NCBI RefSeq assembly: GCF_009789575.1
Contig: NZ_CP046908.1
Span: 1,426,001-1,490,000, forward strand
Direction: 5' to 3'
DNA from: Stappia indica
Lineage (GTDB): Bacteria > Pseudomonadota > Alphaproteobacteria > Rhizobiales > Stappiaceae
DNA length: 64,000 nucleotides
Every line of letters begins with the position of its first letter. Position 1 is the stretch's first letter. The position numbers and the translations under genes are program-made. Below the pieces are notes generated by a model, which ran no database searches, had not been told where the DNA came from, and was given only the letters and a program-made list of their open reading frames with translations. This document shows positions 17,337-27,647 of the stretch, one piece after another.

Positions 17337-18425
17337 TCAGCCCCCGGCGATCTCCACCGGCAGCTTCATCTTGCGAGCCATGGCGATGAACTCGCCGCGC
17401 GCCGCTTCCAGCGTCAGCGCGCCGTATCTGCGCGCCGACTCGCTCGCGCTCGCCGACGACAGGCGCATCTTCTTGCCGCGCATGCGCACCAGCTTTCCAT
17501 AGGCCTCGTCGGAGACGCCGGCGATCCGCGCCAGCACGAAGAGCGGATGCTCGTCGTCGCGATAGAGCAGCGGCACCACCACGTTTTCCGGCCAGCCGAT
17601 CTTGCCCGCCAGCACCTTGCCCAGATCGAAGGCCCGGTCCTTGTCGGCGAAGACCACCACCGCCTGGTCGATCGGGACCGTGCCGGCGATCGCCCCTTCG
17701 ATCAAAAGGTCGATCTTCGACTTGGCGCCGCCGATCTCGCGCATGCGGATCTCGACCTCGCGGGCCGCGTGCTCCGCCATCGCCTTGGTCAGCACCGGAT
17801 TGGCATTCGTGTCGCGCACCTGCTGCGCCAGCTCCTTCGACAGGAACGGCACCAGCTTCGCCGCCACCGGCTCCGGCAGGTCCTGCCGCAGGGCGAGCGC
17901 GCTCTGCAGCTCGGCATCCTTGCGCGAGCGCGCCAGCAGCAGGTCGAAGGAGTCCGCGCCGATCCGCGCCGTCTCGTTGCCCAGCAGCGCGCACAGCACG
18001 CCGCTGTCGCCCTTCTGCGCCAGCACCCGGCTGAGCACCGGCTTGATGCCCTCCCGCTCGCACATCACTTCCAGATGCCGCACCGGGATCCCCTCCTGTG
18101 CGACCTCGGCCAGGTCCTCGTCGGTCAACAGCCCGCCGCCTTCCAGCACCGGCCGGGCGACGGCCAGCTCGGTATCCTTCGCCAGCGCCTTCAGCAGGTC
18201 GCGCGGCGCCTCGGTCTCGGCGCGCATCCGCGAGGCCATCGCCTTGCGGACCGACGTGTCGAGCCGGTCGAGCACGCGCAGCACCACATCGCCGAAAACC
18301 GGACTGACCCGGCTTCGCTCCTGGTCGTCGGCCTTCAGAAACAGCTCGGTGAGCGCGGTGATCAGTTCGCCGATGTTTTCCGGCGAACCGCTGCGGGCCA
18401 GCCCGGTCAGTTCCGCAGTTTTCAT
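17337..18425 (-). CDS. DUF2336 domain protein (first of two in the window)
   Basis: A 362-residue, almost entirely helical protein. ATG at 18425 is preferred over an upstream ATG because GGAAGGACTGGGT precedes it. The N-terminal two thirds have HEAT/armadillo-like helix repeats, with the DUF2336 hallmark ARPVLEGGGLLTDEDLAEVA (about residues 98-117). DUF2336 is an alphaproteobacterial domain of unknown function, often with regulatory or motility-related neighbours. A paralogue lies at 27648-28727 with the same ARPVLEQSTVLRDTDLVEIA block. A stem (CGGGGGC/GCCCCCG, 17329-17346) overlaps the stop codon and probably separates it from the convergent amidase gene. Confidence 0.85.
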   Translation of the reverse strand: MKTAELTGLARSGSPENIGELITALTELFLKADDQERSRVSPVFGDVVLRVLDRLDTSVRKAMASRMRAETEAPRDLLKALAKDTELAVARPVLEGGGLLTDEDLAEVAQEGIPVRHLEVMCEREGIKPVLSRVLAQKGDSGVLCALLGNETARIGADSFDLLLARSRKDAELQSALALRQDLPEPVAAKLVPFLSKELAQQVRDTNANPVLTKAMAEHAAREVEIRMREIGGAKSKIDLLIEGAIAGTVPIDQAVVVFADKDRAFDLGKVLAGKIGWPENVVVPLLYRDDEHPLFVLARIAGVSDEAYGKLVRMRGKKMRLSSASASESARRYGALTLEAARGEFIAMARKMKLPVEIAGG

Positions 18426-18812
18426 ACCCAGTCCTTCCACAGCATGTGGACTCAACGGTAAGCCGATCCTGTTTCCCTCCAGTTAATCCTCAGTCAAACT
18501 GTGTATTTGTCTTCAAACGACTGAAGCATCTTGTCTTTTTCCGTCAGCATCGCCCGTTGGCACAGGATCCGGACGCTGATACCGCACCGCAACATGACTT
18601 TTTGCGCCGGATCGCACCCTCGCGCTGGACTGCATTTTCCCCCGCCAAACGACGATTGGCAGCAGGGCCGAAATCGCCGGTTGCGCTCGCCATTCCTGAC
18701 GAGGCCTGCGGGAAGCTGCGTGGCTGCGACGCAACGCAGCATCTTTTTCGCTTTGCCGGCTGGCTCCGGTAACTTATCCTTCATGTATCGAGAGACTGCG
18801 GGAGGCCACGAC
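18426..18812. other. Intergenic region without a recognisable gene (387 bp)
   Basis: Open frames cross it on both strands but show neither a ribosome site nor recognisable protein character. The first 100 bp next to the DUF2336 start are comparatively AT-rich and T-rich (around 18480-18540), suggesting a promoter for that gene. The last 15 bp carry the GGGAGG site for the small membrane-peptide gene. Confidence 0.5.
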
Positions 18813-18896
18813 ATGACACTTGTCCGCAATATTAATCTCTTGGCCGTGTGTGCGGCATTCGCCTTCGTCGGCGCCATCGTCGTCGGCGTCTTCTGA
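18813..18896 (+). CDS. Candidate 27-residue single-span membrane peptide
   Basis: A short frame starting MTLVRNIN and ending AIVVGVF, preceded by GGGAGG at 18799-18804, nine bases before the ATG. The peptide has a short polar N-terminus with one arginine, then about 20 hydrophobic residues (LLAVCAAFAFVGAIVVG), so it should insert in the inner membrane. Tiny one-helix proteins of this kind occur in rhizobial-type genomes, but I cannot name a family. It is too short for ordinary ORF calling. Support comes from the ribosome site, the coherent helix and its position in an otherwise gene-free 850 bp. It could be a chance frame. Confidence 0.5.
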   Translation: MTLVRNINLLAVCAAFAFVGAIVVGVF

Positions 18897-19360
18897 GGCG
18901 AAAAGGACCAGACAGGGGCATGCAGGTCGAGGCCCGAGCCACCTCCGTCGGACGGAGGAAGCAAGGGACCTCGCGAATTCCGGATTTGTAGAGCCGCGTA
19001 TCGAAATTCGGCGATTTCGGAACGGAATTTTGCAAAATTCGTCGCAAAATTCGCGCAGCCCCGAACGACGATCTCAAGAAACCGGATGCCGGGGACAACC
19101 GGCATCCCCCGATCCTCGGCTGCGGCCGGCGATCCACCAGTTTCGGCGCCCGGGCCTTGCCCGGGCGTTTGCATGTGGAGCCTGTGCCCAGGCGCCCGGC
19201 ATTGCTCGAAGCTAGCGCTTTTGCGCGAGAATCTCCGTCCTTCGGGTGTCTTGCGGAAAGATTCTGTAAGCTTGCCCCGCTATGTTGCCACTAGGGTGGT
19301 GAAGGGCGCGCGGCGCGACGACCGCGCCATGGCGTACGGGGCATCGGGGGGACAGAGTCC
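18897..19360. other. Intergenic region with hairpins (464 bp)
   Basis: No convincing gene. A short dyad, CCTCCGTC/GGACGGAGG, lies around 18941-18958. Direct repeats of GCAAAATTCG lie around 19031-19053 in a low-GC patch. A GC-rich stem, CGCCCGGGC/GCCCGGGCG followed by TTT, lies at about 19147-19170 and could terminate a small transcript carrying the 27-codon frame. The last 100 bp should hold the promoter of the mechanosensitive-channel gene. Confidence 0.45.
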
Positions 19361-21589
19361 ATGAGCAAGGTCTCGCAGCGGATCGCAGGCGGCCGCAGGG
19401 CCGGAATTTTTGCGAGCGCGGTCGCAATCGCCGCAAGCGCGGCCCCCGCTGCCGCCCAGGGCGCAACGGCCATGGAGATGGCGGCCGATAAACCCTTGGT
19501 ACGCCTTGGACTTGAGCTGCGCGCGGGCCTTGCCGACACGCTCGGTGCGGCCGCCGCGATGCCCTCGATGATATCCGCCGCCATTGCCGGCCGGGCCGGG
19601 GACAACCCCGACTGGCTGCTGGCGACGCTCGCCGTGCTCGTCGCCTCGCTCATCGCCGGCAGCTTCGCCCTTCTTGCCGGCGAACGCTGGCTCTTCGCCC
19701 GGCAGCTGCCGGTCCGTCCGCCCGAAGCGACGCGCGCGGCCCGCATCTCCCGCCTGATCGCCCGCGCCTTCGCCATGCTGCTGGCGATTGCGCTGTTTTA
19801 TGTCGTGGCGCTTGCGGTCGCCTTCGTCCTGGCCTCCCATCACGCGGCGGGCCGGGTCACCCTGCTCATTGGGCTTCAGAGCGTTGGAATCCTTCTGCTT
19901 TTGCGCGTCGTTCTGACCGCCGTCCTGGCGCCGGGGAACGGGGCCATCCGCATGCTCGCGCTCGATGATGCCAGCGCGACGAGCCTCTACCGCTGGCTGA
20001 TGGCGACCGGCGCGGTCGCTGCCCTCACCATTGCGCTGCACGAATGGCTGGATGCGATGGACCTCGATCCGGGCGGCCACCGGCTGCTGGCGATCCTCTC
20101 CGTCGGCCTCACCTGCCTGCTGCTCTCGGCCGTCGCCGTCGCCCATCGCCGCGCCCTCGGCGGGCTGCTTTCCGGCGGCTCCTCCGGCGGGGACAGCGAC
20201 CGCCACCGGGTGCTCCGGCGGGTCTGGCTGCCCCTGCTTCTCGTCTATTTCCTCGCCGCCTTCATCGTCTCCTCCGGCCGGCTTTTGCTGGAGCGCGAGG
20301 CCGCCATCGGCCTTGTCGGCGCGCCGGTTCTGGCCGGCCTGATCTGGGCCGCCGCCTATGGCCTGATGGTGCTCGCCATCGACCGTCTCCTGCTTCCGCG
20401 CCTCGACAGCGACGCGCAGCAGACGCGGCGCAGCGAGGATTTGGTGCGCGCCGAAGAGGCTGCCGGCGAGTTCCCGGACCGCGAGGCGGTCGCAGCCCAG
20501 GCGGCAGCCGAGGCCGCGGATGCGGAAGGACAGCGCTCGCCCTATCGCGCCCTGCTGGACCACGGCGCGGCGATCCTGTCGGCGGTGATAGCTATCGGCT
20601 ATGTGCTGTCGCGCTGGGGGATAGATCCGCGCGACGAGACCTCCATCGTCGGCAACCTCTTCGAGATCGGCGTCGTCACCTTCATCGCCTATATGTGCTA
20701 CCGGGCGGTGGAACTGACCATCGACCGGCAGATTGGCCGGGAGCGCGGCCAGTCGGAAGGGCACAGCGAGGACATGGAGATCGGCGGCGTCGGCGAAAGC
20801 CGCCTGGCGACCCTGTTGCCGATTTTCCGCCATTTCCTGCTGATCACCATCGTCGTGATCGGCGGCATGATCGTGCTGTCGCAGGTCGGCATCGACATCG
20901 CCCCGCTCTTTGCCGGTGCCGGCGTCGTCGGCCTTGCCGTCGGCTTCGGCTCGCAGGCGCTGATCCGCGACATCTTCTCCGGCGCCTTCTTCCTGATCGA
21001 CGATGCCTTCCGCAAGGGCGAGTATATCGATCTGGGCAGCGTCAAGGGCACCGTGGAAAAGATCTCGATCCGCTCCATGCAGCTGCGCCACCACAACGGC
21101 CCGCTGAACACCGTGCCCTTCGGGGAAATCAAGTACGTGAAGAACTTCTCCCGCGACTGGGCGGTGATGAAGCTGGCCTTCCGCGTCACCTACGACACGG
21201 ACGTGGAAAAGATGCGCAAGCTGATCAAGAAGTTCGGCGAAGGCCTGATGCATCATCCCGATTACGGACCGAAATTCCTCCAGCCGGTGAAGTCGCAGGG
21301 CGTCACGGCGCTGGAGGATTCGGCGATGATCGTCCGGGTCAAGTTCATGACCCGTCCCGGCGACCAGTTCGAGCTGCGCAAGGTGGTCTATTCCGGCATC
21401 CGCGACCTGTGCGAGGCCAACGACATCCACTTCGCCCATCGCGAGGTGACCGTGCGCGTCGCCCAGGACCCGTCCGATCCGCGCCATTTTTCCGACGCGG
21501 AAAAGCAGGCGATCGCCGGCGCCGTGCGGCCTGTTCTGGAGCAGCCAGCCGCGACGAACCCGCTGACGGATGCCTCGGAATCCCGCTGA
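19361..21589 (+). CDS. Large MscS-family mechanosensitive ion channel
   Basis: A 742-residue protein, much longer than E. coli MscS (286). A signal peptide (residues about 1-34) precedes an array of hydrophobic segments from about residue 85 to 345 and an acidic/alanine-rich linker (about 350-390). Then comes the conserved pore-lining TM3 and beta domain: PLFAGAGVVGLAVGFGSQAL (about 516-535), RDIFSGAFFLIDDAFRKGEY, then NTVPFGEIKYVKNFSRDW. These channels release solutes during hypo-osmotic shock, and long versions resemble the MscM/YbdG/YnaI types. It stands alone; no operon partner is visible. Confidence 0.92.
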   Translation: MSKVSQRIAGGRRAGIFASAVAIAASAAPAAAQGATAMEMAADKPLVRLGLELRAGLADTLGAAAAMPSMISAAIAGRAGDNPDWLLATLAVLVASLIAGSFALLAGERWLFARQLPVRPPEATRAARISRLIARAFAMLLAIALFYVVALAVAFVLASHHAAGRVTLLIGLQSVGILLLLRVVLTAVLAPGNGAIRMLALDDASATSLYRWLMATGAVAALTIALHEWLDAMDLDPGGHRLLAILSVGLTCLLLSAVAVAHRRALGGLLSGGSSGGDSDRHRVLRRVWLPLLLVYFLAAFIVSSGRLLLEREAAIGLVGAPVLAGLIWAAAYGLMVLAIDRLLLPRLDSDAQQTRRSEDLVRAEEAAGEFPDREAVAAQAAAEAADAEGQRSPYRALLDHGAAILSAVIAIGYVLSRWGIDPRDETSIVGNLFEIGVVTFIAYMCYRAVELTIDRQIGRERGQSEGHSEDMEIGGVGESRLATLLPIFRHFLLITIVVIGGMIVLSQVGIDIAPLFAGAGVVGLAVGFGSQALIRDIFSGAFFLIDDAFRKGEYIDLGSVKGTVEKISIRSMQLRHHNGPLNTVPFGEIKYVKNFSRDWAVMKLAFRVTYDTDVEKMRKLIKKFGEGLMHHPDYGPKFLQPVKSQGVTALEDSAMIVRVKFMTRPGDQFELRKVVYSGIRDLCEANDIHFAHREVTVRVAQDPSDPRHFSDAEKQAIAGAVRPVLEQPAATNPLTDASESR

Positions 21590-21773
21590 AAACAGCGGAT
21601 CTTCAGACGCGGCAGCGTGCCATCGGCGATCAGCCGTTCTTCCGGCACCTTTGCGCCGCGCCGGGGATAACCCGGGCGCCCCGCGCGTACGCCGGGACAA
21701 CTCCCAGCGCAATTCGCCATGTGGACGGCGACCCTGAACACCGACCCGCCCCTTGCATCCATTGCGATAGAGG

Positions 21774-21791
21774 TATAAAGATATCTTTATA
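21774..21791. promoter_or_regulatory. Perfect 18-bp palindrome, probable SahR-type operator
   Basis: TATAAAGATATCTTTATA is a perfect palindrome, strikingly AT-rich for the region, 49 bp upstream of the ArsR-methyltransferase gene that opens the metF-metH operon. ArsR-type SahR regulators of the methionine cycle are reported to bind AT-rich palindromes of this kind. Autoregulation by the downstream gene is inferred. Confidence 0.75.
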
Positions 21792-21839
21792 TCTTCCTGC
21801 GAGATTGCATTTCGAGCAGGGTCGCCTTTCGAGGATGCG

Positions 21840-22898
21840 ATGACCACCAACGCGAACACCGCCGGCACGACTGCCGCCTCCGCCACCGGGGCGGGCGAGC
21901 CTCTGCTCAGCGCCGAGCAGCTGCTGGCCGGCCTGCGCACGGTCGGCGAGGATACGCGCCTGCGCCTCCTGGCCCTGCTGGCCGATGGCGAGCTGACCGT
22001 CAAGGACGCGACCGTCATTCTCGGCCAGAGCCAGCCGCGAATCTCTCGTCATCTCAAGCTCTTGACCGAGGCCGGCCTCGTCCAGCGCTTCCCCGAAGGC
22101 GCCTGGGTGTTCTACCGCCTCGGCGACGGCCCGATGGGCGACCTCGCCCGCCTGCTGCTGTCCCGGCTCGACCCGCAGGACGCGGTGCTGGCCGGCGACC
22201 GGGTGCGCCTTGCCGCCACCCGCCGCGCCAAGGCCGAGGCTGCGGCTGCCTTCTTCGCCTCCCGCGCCAAGACCTGGGACCAGGAGCGCTCGCTGCATGT
22301 GCCGGAAGCGGCCGTGGAGCAGGCCCTGCGCGAGATGGTCGGCGAGCGGCCGTTCCGCTCGCTGCTGGATCTCGGCACCGGCACCGGCAGCCTGATCTCG
22401 CTCTTTGCCGGCCAGTACGAGCAGGCGGTCGGCCTCGACGCCAGCCACGACATGCTGACCGTCGCCCGCGCCAATCTCGCCCGCCAGGGCCTGCGCAACG
22501 TGCAGGTCCGCCAGGGCGACATCTACGCGCTCAACATTCCGGCCGAAAGCCACGACCTGATCACCCTTCACCAGGTGCTGCACTTCCTCGACGACCCGGG
22601 CCGGGCCATCGAGGAGGCGGCGCGGGTGCTCAGGCCCGGCGGCCGGCTGCTGATCGTCGACTTCGCCCCGCACGAACTGGAGTTCCTGCGCGACGAACAC
22701 GCCCATCGCCGCCTCGGATTTTCCCGCGACCAGATGGACCGCTGGCTGCACGCAGCCGGCCTCGAAGTGATCGAGACCCGCGACCTCAACCCGGAAGCGG
22801 GCGAGGCCGACCGGCTCACGGTCACCATCTGGCTCGCCCGCGATCCGCGGATCATTTCCGATCTTCCAGAACTTAGCCTGACCCAGGAGGTCGCCTGA
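21840..22898 (+). CDS. ArsR-type regulator fused to a SAM-dependent methyltransferase (SahR-like)
   Basis: A 352-residue two-domain protein. The N-terminal winged helix (about residues 25-100) contains the recognition stretch ILGQSQPRISRHLKLLTEAG. The C-terminal class I methyltransferase domain starts near 140, with SAM-binding motif I SLLDLGTGTGSLISLF (about 174-189), an HQVLHFLDDP block and LRPGGRLLIVDFAPHE. The fusion directly upstream of metF and metH is the arrangement of proteobacterial SahR regulators, which respond to S-adenosylhomocysteine; sensing through the methyltransferase pocket is an attractive inference. It is separated by one base from metF, so it is the first gene of the operon, behind the palindrome at 21774. 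Confidence 0.85.
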   Translation: MTTNANTAGTTAASATGAGEPLLSAEQLLAGLRTVGEDTRLRLLALLADGELTVKDATVILGQSQPRISRHLKLLTEAGLVQRFPEGAWVFYRLGDGPMGDLARLLLSRLDPQDAVLAGDRVRLAATRRAKAEAAAAFFASRAKTWDQERSLHVPEAAVEQALREMVGERPFRSLLDLGTGTGSLISLFAGQYEQAVGLDASHDMLTVARANLARQGLRNVQVRQGDIYALNIPAESHDLITLHQVLHFLDDPGRAIEEAARVLRPGGRLLIVDFAPHELEFLRDEHAHRRLGFSRDQMDRWLHAAGLEVIETRDLNPEAGEADRLTVTIWLARDPRIISDLPELSLTQEVA

Positions 22899-22899
22899 T

Positions 22900-23817
22900 A
22901 TGTCATCGCCCGAGAGATTCCGCCGTTTCGAGCTGGACCAGGGAACCGGGGTTTCCGTCTCCTTCGAGTTCTTTCCCCCGAAGACCGACAAGATGGAAGC
23001 CTCGCTGTGGTCGGCCGTCCAGCGGCTTGAGCCGCTCGGACCGTCCTTCGTCTCCGTGACCTACGGCGCCGGCGGCTCCACCCGCGAACGCACCCACCGC
23101 ACGGTCGAGCGGATGCTGACCGAGACGCGCCTGGCCCCGGCCGCGCACCTGACCTGCGTCGGCTCGTCCCGCGACGAGGTCGACGAGATCGTGCGCGCCT
23201 ATCACGAGATCGGCGTGCGCCACATCGTGGCCCTGCGCGGTGATCCGCTGGAGGGGCTCGGCGCCATCTACCACCCGCATCCGGACGGCTACGCCTATGC
23301 CTCCGATCTGGTCGCCGGCATCCGCCGCGTCTCCGACGATTTCGAGGTGTCCGTCTCCGCCTATCCGGAGCGTCACCCGGAAAGCCCGGACTGGTCGGCC
23401 GAGATCGACAACCTGAAGCGCAAGGTGGACGCCGGGGCGACCCGGGCGATCACCCAGTACTTCTTCGATAACGATCTGTTCGAGACCTTCATGGAGAAGG
23501 TGCGCGCGGCCGGCATCGACATTCCGATCGTTCCGGGCATCCTGCCGATCGTCAATTTCGAGACGACCATGGTGTTCTCCGCCAAGTGCGGCACCTCGAT
23601 CCCGCACTGGCTGGCGCGGCGCTTCGCCGGGCTCGACCAGGACGCGGAGACGCGCAAGCTGGTCGCCTCGGCGGTCGCCTGCGAGCAGGTGCTGGACCTG
23701 GTCGACCGCGGCGTCACCAACTTCCACTTCTACACGATGAACCGCGCGGACCTGACTTTCGCGATCTGCCACATGCTGGGCCTGCGCCCGGCTCCCCTGG
23801 AACAGCAGGCGGCCTGA
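22900..23817 (+). CDS. metF: 5,10-methylenetetrahydrofolate reductase
   Basis: A 305-residue TIM-barrel flavoenzyme that reduces 5,10-methylene-THF to 5-methyl-THF, the methyl donor for MetH. Family motifs are [17 protein letters not shown] (about residues 20-36), [42 protein letters not shown] and [15 protein letters not shown] (about 183-197). The length is as expected for the bacterial enzyme. It begins one base after the regulator's stop and ends 8 bp before metH, indicating translational coupling along the operon. Confidence 0.96.
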   Translation: MSSPERFRRFELDQGTGVSVSFEFFPPKTDKMEASLWSAVQRLEPLGPSFVSVTYGAGGSTRERTHRTVERMLTETRLAPAAHLTCVGSSRDEVDEIVRAYHEIGVRHIVALRGDPLEGLGAIYHPHPDGYAYASDLVAGIRRVSDDFEVSVSAYPERHPESPDWSAEIDNLKRKVDAGATRAITQYFFDNDLFETFMEKVRAAGIDIPIVPGILPIVNFETTMVFSAKCGTSIPHWLARRFAGLDQDAETRKLVASAVACEQVLDLVDRGVTNFHFYTMNRADLTFAICHMLGLRPAPLEQQAA

Positions 23818-23825
23818 GACTGATC

Positions 23826-26800
23826 ATGCAAGACAAGACCAAGACCGCGGCGTCGGCCCTGACCGCTGCCGCCCGCGACCGCATCCTCGTCCTCGACGGC
23901 GCCATGGGCACGATGATCCAGGCCTTGAGGCTGGACGAGGACGGCTATCGCGGCGACCGGTTCAAGGACTGGACGCAGGACGTGAAGGGCAACAACGACC
24001 TGCTCAACCTGACGCAGGGCCCGGCGATCCGCGACATCCACGTCGCCTACCTGGAGGCCGGTGCCGACATCGTCGAGACCAACACCTTCTCCTCCACCAC
24101 CATCGCCCAGGCCGACTACGCCATGGAGGAGCTGGCCTACGAGTTGAACCTCGTCGGTGCCCGGCTCGCCCGCGAGGCCTGCGACATCGTCACGGCCCGC
24201 GATCCTGCGCGTCCGCGCTTCGTCGCCGGCGCGCTCGGCCCGACCAATCGCACGCTCTCCATCTCGCCGGACGTCAACAATCCGGGCTATCGCGCCGTCA
24301 CCTTCGACCAGATGAGGGAAGCCTATGCGGAGGCCGTGCGCGGCCTCATCGATGGCGGCTCCGACATCCTGCTCGTCGAGACCATCTTCGACACGCTGAA
24401 CGCCAAGGCCGCCCTCTTCGCCATCGACGAGGTGCTGGAGGAAAAGGGCGTGAGCCTGCCGGTGATGATCTCCGGCACGATCACCGACCTGTCCGGCCGC
24501 ACCCTGTCCGGCCAGACGCCGGAGGCCTTCTGGTATTCGGTGCGCCACTCGCAGCCGTTCTCCATCGGCCTCAACTGCGCGCTCGGCGCCAAGGAAATGC
24601 GCGCCCATGTGGCGGAGCTGTCGCGCGTTGCCGACACGCTGGTCTGCGCCTATCCGAATGCCGGCCTGCCGAACGAGTTCGGCGAGTATGACGAAAGCCC
24701 CGAGGCGATGGCCGAGCTGGTCGGCGAGTTCGCCGCGAGCGGCCTCGTCAACATCGTCGGCGGCTGTTGCGGCACCACGCCCGACCATATCCGCGCCATC
24801 GCGCAGGCCGTTGCCGGCCATGCTCCGCGCAAGCCGGCGGAGCCGCCGCGCCACATGCGCCTGTCGGGCCTGGAGCCCTTCGTGCTCACGCCGGAGATCA
24901 ACTTCGTCAATGTCGGCGAACGCACCAACGTCACCGGCTCGGCCCGTTTCCGCAAGCTGATCAAGGAAGACAACTACCCGACAGCGCTGGAAGTCGCCCG
25001 CCAGCAGGTGGAGAGCGGCGCCCAGATCATCGACGTCAACATGGACGAGGGCCTGCTCGACTCCAAGGAGGCGATGGTCACCTTCCTGAACCTGATCGCC
25101 GCCGAGCCGGACATCGCCCGCGTGCCGGTGATGATCGACAGCTCCAAATGGGAGGTGATCGAGGCCGGCCTGAAATGCGTCCAGGGCAAGGCGGTGGTGA
25201 ACTCCATCTCCATGAAGGAAGGCAAGGACGCCTTCATCGCCCAAGCGAAGCTGGTGCGCCGCCACGGCGCGGCGGTCGTCGTGATGGCCTTCGACGAGCA
25301 GGGCCAGGCCGACACCCAGGCCCGCAAGACCGAGATCTGCCAGCGCTCCTACGAGATCCTGGTGAACGAGGTCGGCTTCCCGCCCGAGGACATCATCTTC
25401 GACCCGAACATCTTCGCCGTCGCCACCGGCATTGCCGAGCACGACAATTACGGCGTCGATTTCATCGAGGCGACCCGCTGGATCCGCCAGAACCTGCCGC
25501 ATGCGCATGTGTCGGGCGGCGTGTCCAACCTGTCCTTCTCCTTCCGCGGCAACGAGCCCGTGCGCGAGGCGATGCACTCGGTGTTCCTGTACCACGCGAT
25601 CGCGGCCGGTATGGACATGGGCATCGTCAATGCCGGCCAGCTCGCCGTCTACGACGACGTCGATCCGGAGCTGCGCGAGCTCTCCGAGGACGTGGTGCTG
25701 AACAAGCGCTCCGATTCCACCGACCGGCTGCTGGAGATCGCCGAGCGCTTCCGCGGCAAGGGCGGCAAGCAGCAGGTGCAGGACCTTTCCTGGCGCGAGC
25801 GCCCGGTCGAGGAACGCCTGTCCCACGCGCTGGTCAGCGGCATCACCGACTATATCGAGGAAGATGTCGAGGAGGCCCGCGCCAAGGCCGAGCGCCCGCT
25901 GCACGTCATCGAGGGGCCCTTGATGGCCGGCATGAACATCGTCGGCGACCTGTTCGGCGCCGGCAAGATGTTCCTGCCGCAGGTGGTGAAGTCGGCCCGC
26001 GTGATGAAGCAGGCGGTCGCCTACCTGATGCCCTACATGGAGCAGGAGAAGCTGGAGCAGGGCATCGTGGACATGCCGAGCGCCGGCAAGATCCTGCTCG
26101 CCACCGTCAAGGGCGATGTCCACGACATCGGCAAGAATATCGTCGGCGTCGTGCTCCAGTGCAACAATTTCGAGGTGATCGACCTCGGCGTCATGGTGCC
26201 GGCGGCGAAGATCCTCGAGACGGCGCGCAAGGAGAAGGTCGACGTGATCGGCCTGTCGGGTCTCATCACCCCGTCGCTGGACGAGATGTGCCACGTCGCG
26301 GCCGAGATGGAGCGCGAAGGCTTCGACCTGCCGCTCCTGATCGGCGGTGCGACGACGAGCCTGATCCACACGGCGGTGAAGATCCACCCGAACTATCGCC
26401 GCTCGCAGGCCGTCTACGTGACGGATGCCAGCCGCGCGGTCGGCGTAGTCTCGAAGCTCTTGAGCAAGACGGATCGCGACGGCTATGTCGAGGCCCTGCG
26501 CGCCGACTACGCCAAGGCGGCGGAGGGGCACTCGCGCTCGCGCGGCCAGTCCCGGCGTACCAGCCTGGAGGACGCGCGCAAGAACCGCTTCCGCCCGTCC
26601 TTCGACAGCTACCGGCCGCAGCGCCCCTCCTTCCTCGGCATCCGCCCGATCGAGGTGCCGCTGCAGGATCTGGCCGAGGTCATCGACTGGACGCCCTTCT
26701 TCTCCACCTGGGAGATCAAGGGCACCTATCCGGCGGTGCTGACAGACAACCGCTACGGACCGGCCGCCAAGGCGCTCTACGACGATGCCCGCAAGATGCT

Positions 26801-27557
26801 CGACGAGATCGTCCGCGACAAGCTGGTGCAGCCGAGGGGCGTCGTCGGCTTCTGGCCGGCGGCCGCACGCGGCGACGACATCGTGCTCTACGAGGACGAG
26901 GAGCGGACCCGCGAGCGCACCGTGCTGCACACGCTGCGCCAGCAGATGGCCCGCGCCGAAGGCGCGCGTGCCAACGTGGCGATGGCCGACTTCGTCGCAG
27001 CCGAGGACAGCGGCATCCCCGACTGGGTCGGCGGCTTCGCGGTGACCTCCGGCCATGGCGAGGAGGAGTTCATCTCGCGCTACGTCAAGGCGGGCGACGA
27101 CTACAACAAGATCCTCGCCCAGGCCCTGTGCGACCGCCTCGCCGAGGCCTTCGCGGAGAAGCTGCACCAGATCGTGCGCACCTCGCTATGGGGCTATGCC
27201 CCGCAGGAGAAGGCCAGCGTCGAGGAGCTGATCGGCGAGACCTACCAGGGCATCCGCCCGGCACCGGGCTATCCGGCCCAGCCGGACCACACGGAAAAGG
27301 GCACCCTGTTCGACCTGCTGGACGCGACGCAGACGGCCGGGATCGAGCTGACGGAAAGCTACGCCATGTGGCCGGGCTCCTCGGTGTCGGGGCTCTACTT
27401 CGCCCATCCCGACAGCCACTATTTCGGCGTCGGGCGCATCGAGCGCGACCAGGTCGAGGACTATGCCCTGCGCAAGGGCTGGGACATCGCCACCGCCGAG
27501 CGCTGGCTTGCCCCGATCCTCAACTACGATCCGCACAAGCTGGAGGCGGCGGAGTAA
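23826..27557 (+). CDS. metH: Cobalamin-dependent methionine synthase
   Basis: A 1243-residue, full-length four-module enzyme. The homocysteine domain (about 15-330) has [13 protein letters not shown] and zinc ligands in [12 protein letters not shown] (about Cys250) and [10 protein letters not shown] (about Cys312-313). The methyl-THF domain follows (about 355-620; [22 protein letters not shown]). The cobalamin cap and Rossmann domain (about 650-890) contains [15 protein letters not shown] with the axial histidine near 766. The C-terminal SAM-binding reactivation domain (about 920-1240) includes [16 protein letters not shown]. It transfers the methyl group from 5-methyl-THF to homocysteine. 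The start at 23826 follows metF by 8 bp; a longer frame upstream only reads through metF. It is co-regulated with metF. Confidence 0.97.
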   Translation: MQDKTKTAASALTAAARDRILVLDGAMGTMIQALRLDEDGYRGDRFKDWTQDVKGNNDLLNLTQGPAIRDIHVAYLEAGADIVETNTFSSTTIAQADYAMEELAYELNLVGARLAREACDIVTARDPARPRFVAGALGPTNRTLSISPDVNNPGYRAVTFDQMREAYAEAVRGLIDGGSDILLVETIFDTLNAKAALFAIDEVLEEKGVSLPVMISGTITDLSGRTLSGQTPEAFWYSVRHSQPFSIGLNCALGAKEMRAHVAELSRVADTLVCAYPNAGLPNEFGEYDESPEAMAELVGEFAASGLVNIVGGCCGTTPDHIRAIAQAVAGHAPRKPAEPPRHMRLSGLEPFVLTPEINFVNVGERTNVTGSARFRKLIKEDNYPTALEVARQQVESGAQIIDVNMDEGLLDSKEAMVTFLNLIAAEPDIARVPVMIDSSKWEVIEAGLKCVQGKAVVNSISMKEGKDAFIAQAKLVRRHGAAVVVMAFDEQGQADTQARKTEICQRSYEILVNEVGFPPEDIIFDPNIFAVATGIAEHDNYGVDFIEATRWIRQNLPHAHVSGGVSNLSFSFRGNEPVREAMHSVFLYHAIAAGMDMGIVNAGQLAVYDDVDPELRELSEDVVLNKRSDSTDRLLEIAERFRGKGGKQQVQDLSWRERPVEERLSHALVSGITDYIEEDVEEARAKAERPLHVIEGPLMAGMNIVGDLFGAGKMFLPQVVKSARVMKQAVAYLMPYMEQEKLEQGIVDMPSAGKILLATVKGDVHDIGKNIVGVVLQCNNFEVIDLGVMVPAAKILETARKEKVDVIGLSGLITPSLDEMCHVAAEMEREGFDLPLLIGGATTSLIHTAVKIHPNYRRSQAVYVTDASRAVGVVSKLLSKTDRDGYVEALRADYAKAAEGHSRSRGQSRRTSLEDARKNRFRPSFDSYRPQRPSFLGIRPIEVPLQDLAEVIDWTPFFSTWEIKGTYPAVLTDNRYGPAAKALYDDARKMLDEIVRDKLVQPRGVVGFWPAAARGDDIVLYEDEERTRERTVLHTLRQQMARAEGARANVAMADFVAAEDSGIPDWVGGFAVTSGHGEEEFISRYVKAGDDYNKILAQALCDRLAEAFAEKLHQIVRTSLWGYAPQEKASVEELIGETYQGIRPAPGYPAQPDHTEKGTLFDLLDATQTAGIELTESYAMWPGSSVSGLYFAHPDSHYFGVGRIERDQVEDYALRKGWDIATAERWLAPILNYDPHKLEAAE

Positions 27558-27589
27558 TCCGCCCCCTTGCAGCCGGAGCACAAAACAAG

Positions 27590-27615
27590 ACGGGCGGGAC
27601 CATGGTCCCGCCCGT
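27590..27615. terminator. Palindromic hairpin between convergent metH and DUF2336 genes
   Basis: ACGGGCGGGACC (27590-27601) pairs with GGTCCCGCCCGT (27604-27615) around a 2-base centre, a near-perfect 26-bp palindrome. TGTCGTT follows on the plus strand and a run ending TTGTTTTG is read on the minus strand, so bidirectional termination is likely. Confidence 0.75.
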
Positions 27616-27647
27616 TGTCGTTGAACGACGTGTCCCCAGCCTGCCGA

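Noticed and set aside
18494-19174. 226-codon minus-strand frame in the gene-poor 18.4-19.4 kb gap
   Set aside because: No ribosome site, no hydrophobic or domain pattern, and erratic composition; treated as intergenic.
19280-22018. 912-codon minus-strand frame across the mechanosensitive channel gene
   Set aside because: Low-complexity charged product; the plus strand has an MscS signature throughout.
23730-27167. 1145-codon minus-strand frame opposite metH
   Set aside because: Antisense shadow of a confidently identified gene.
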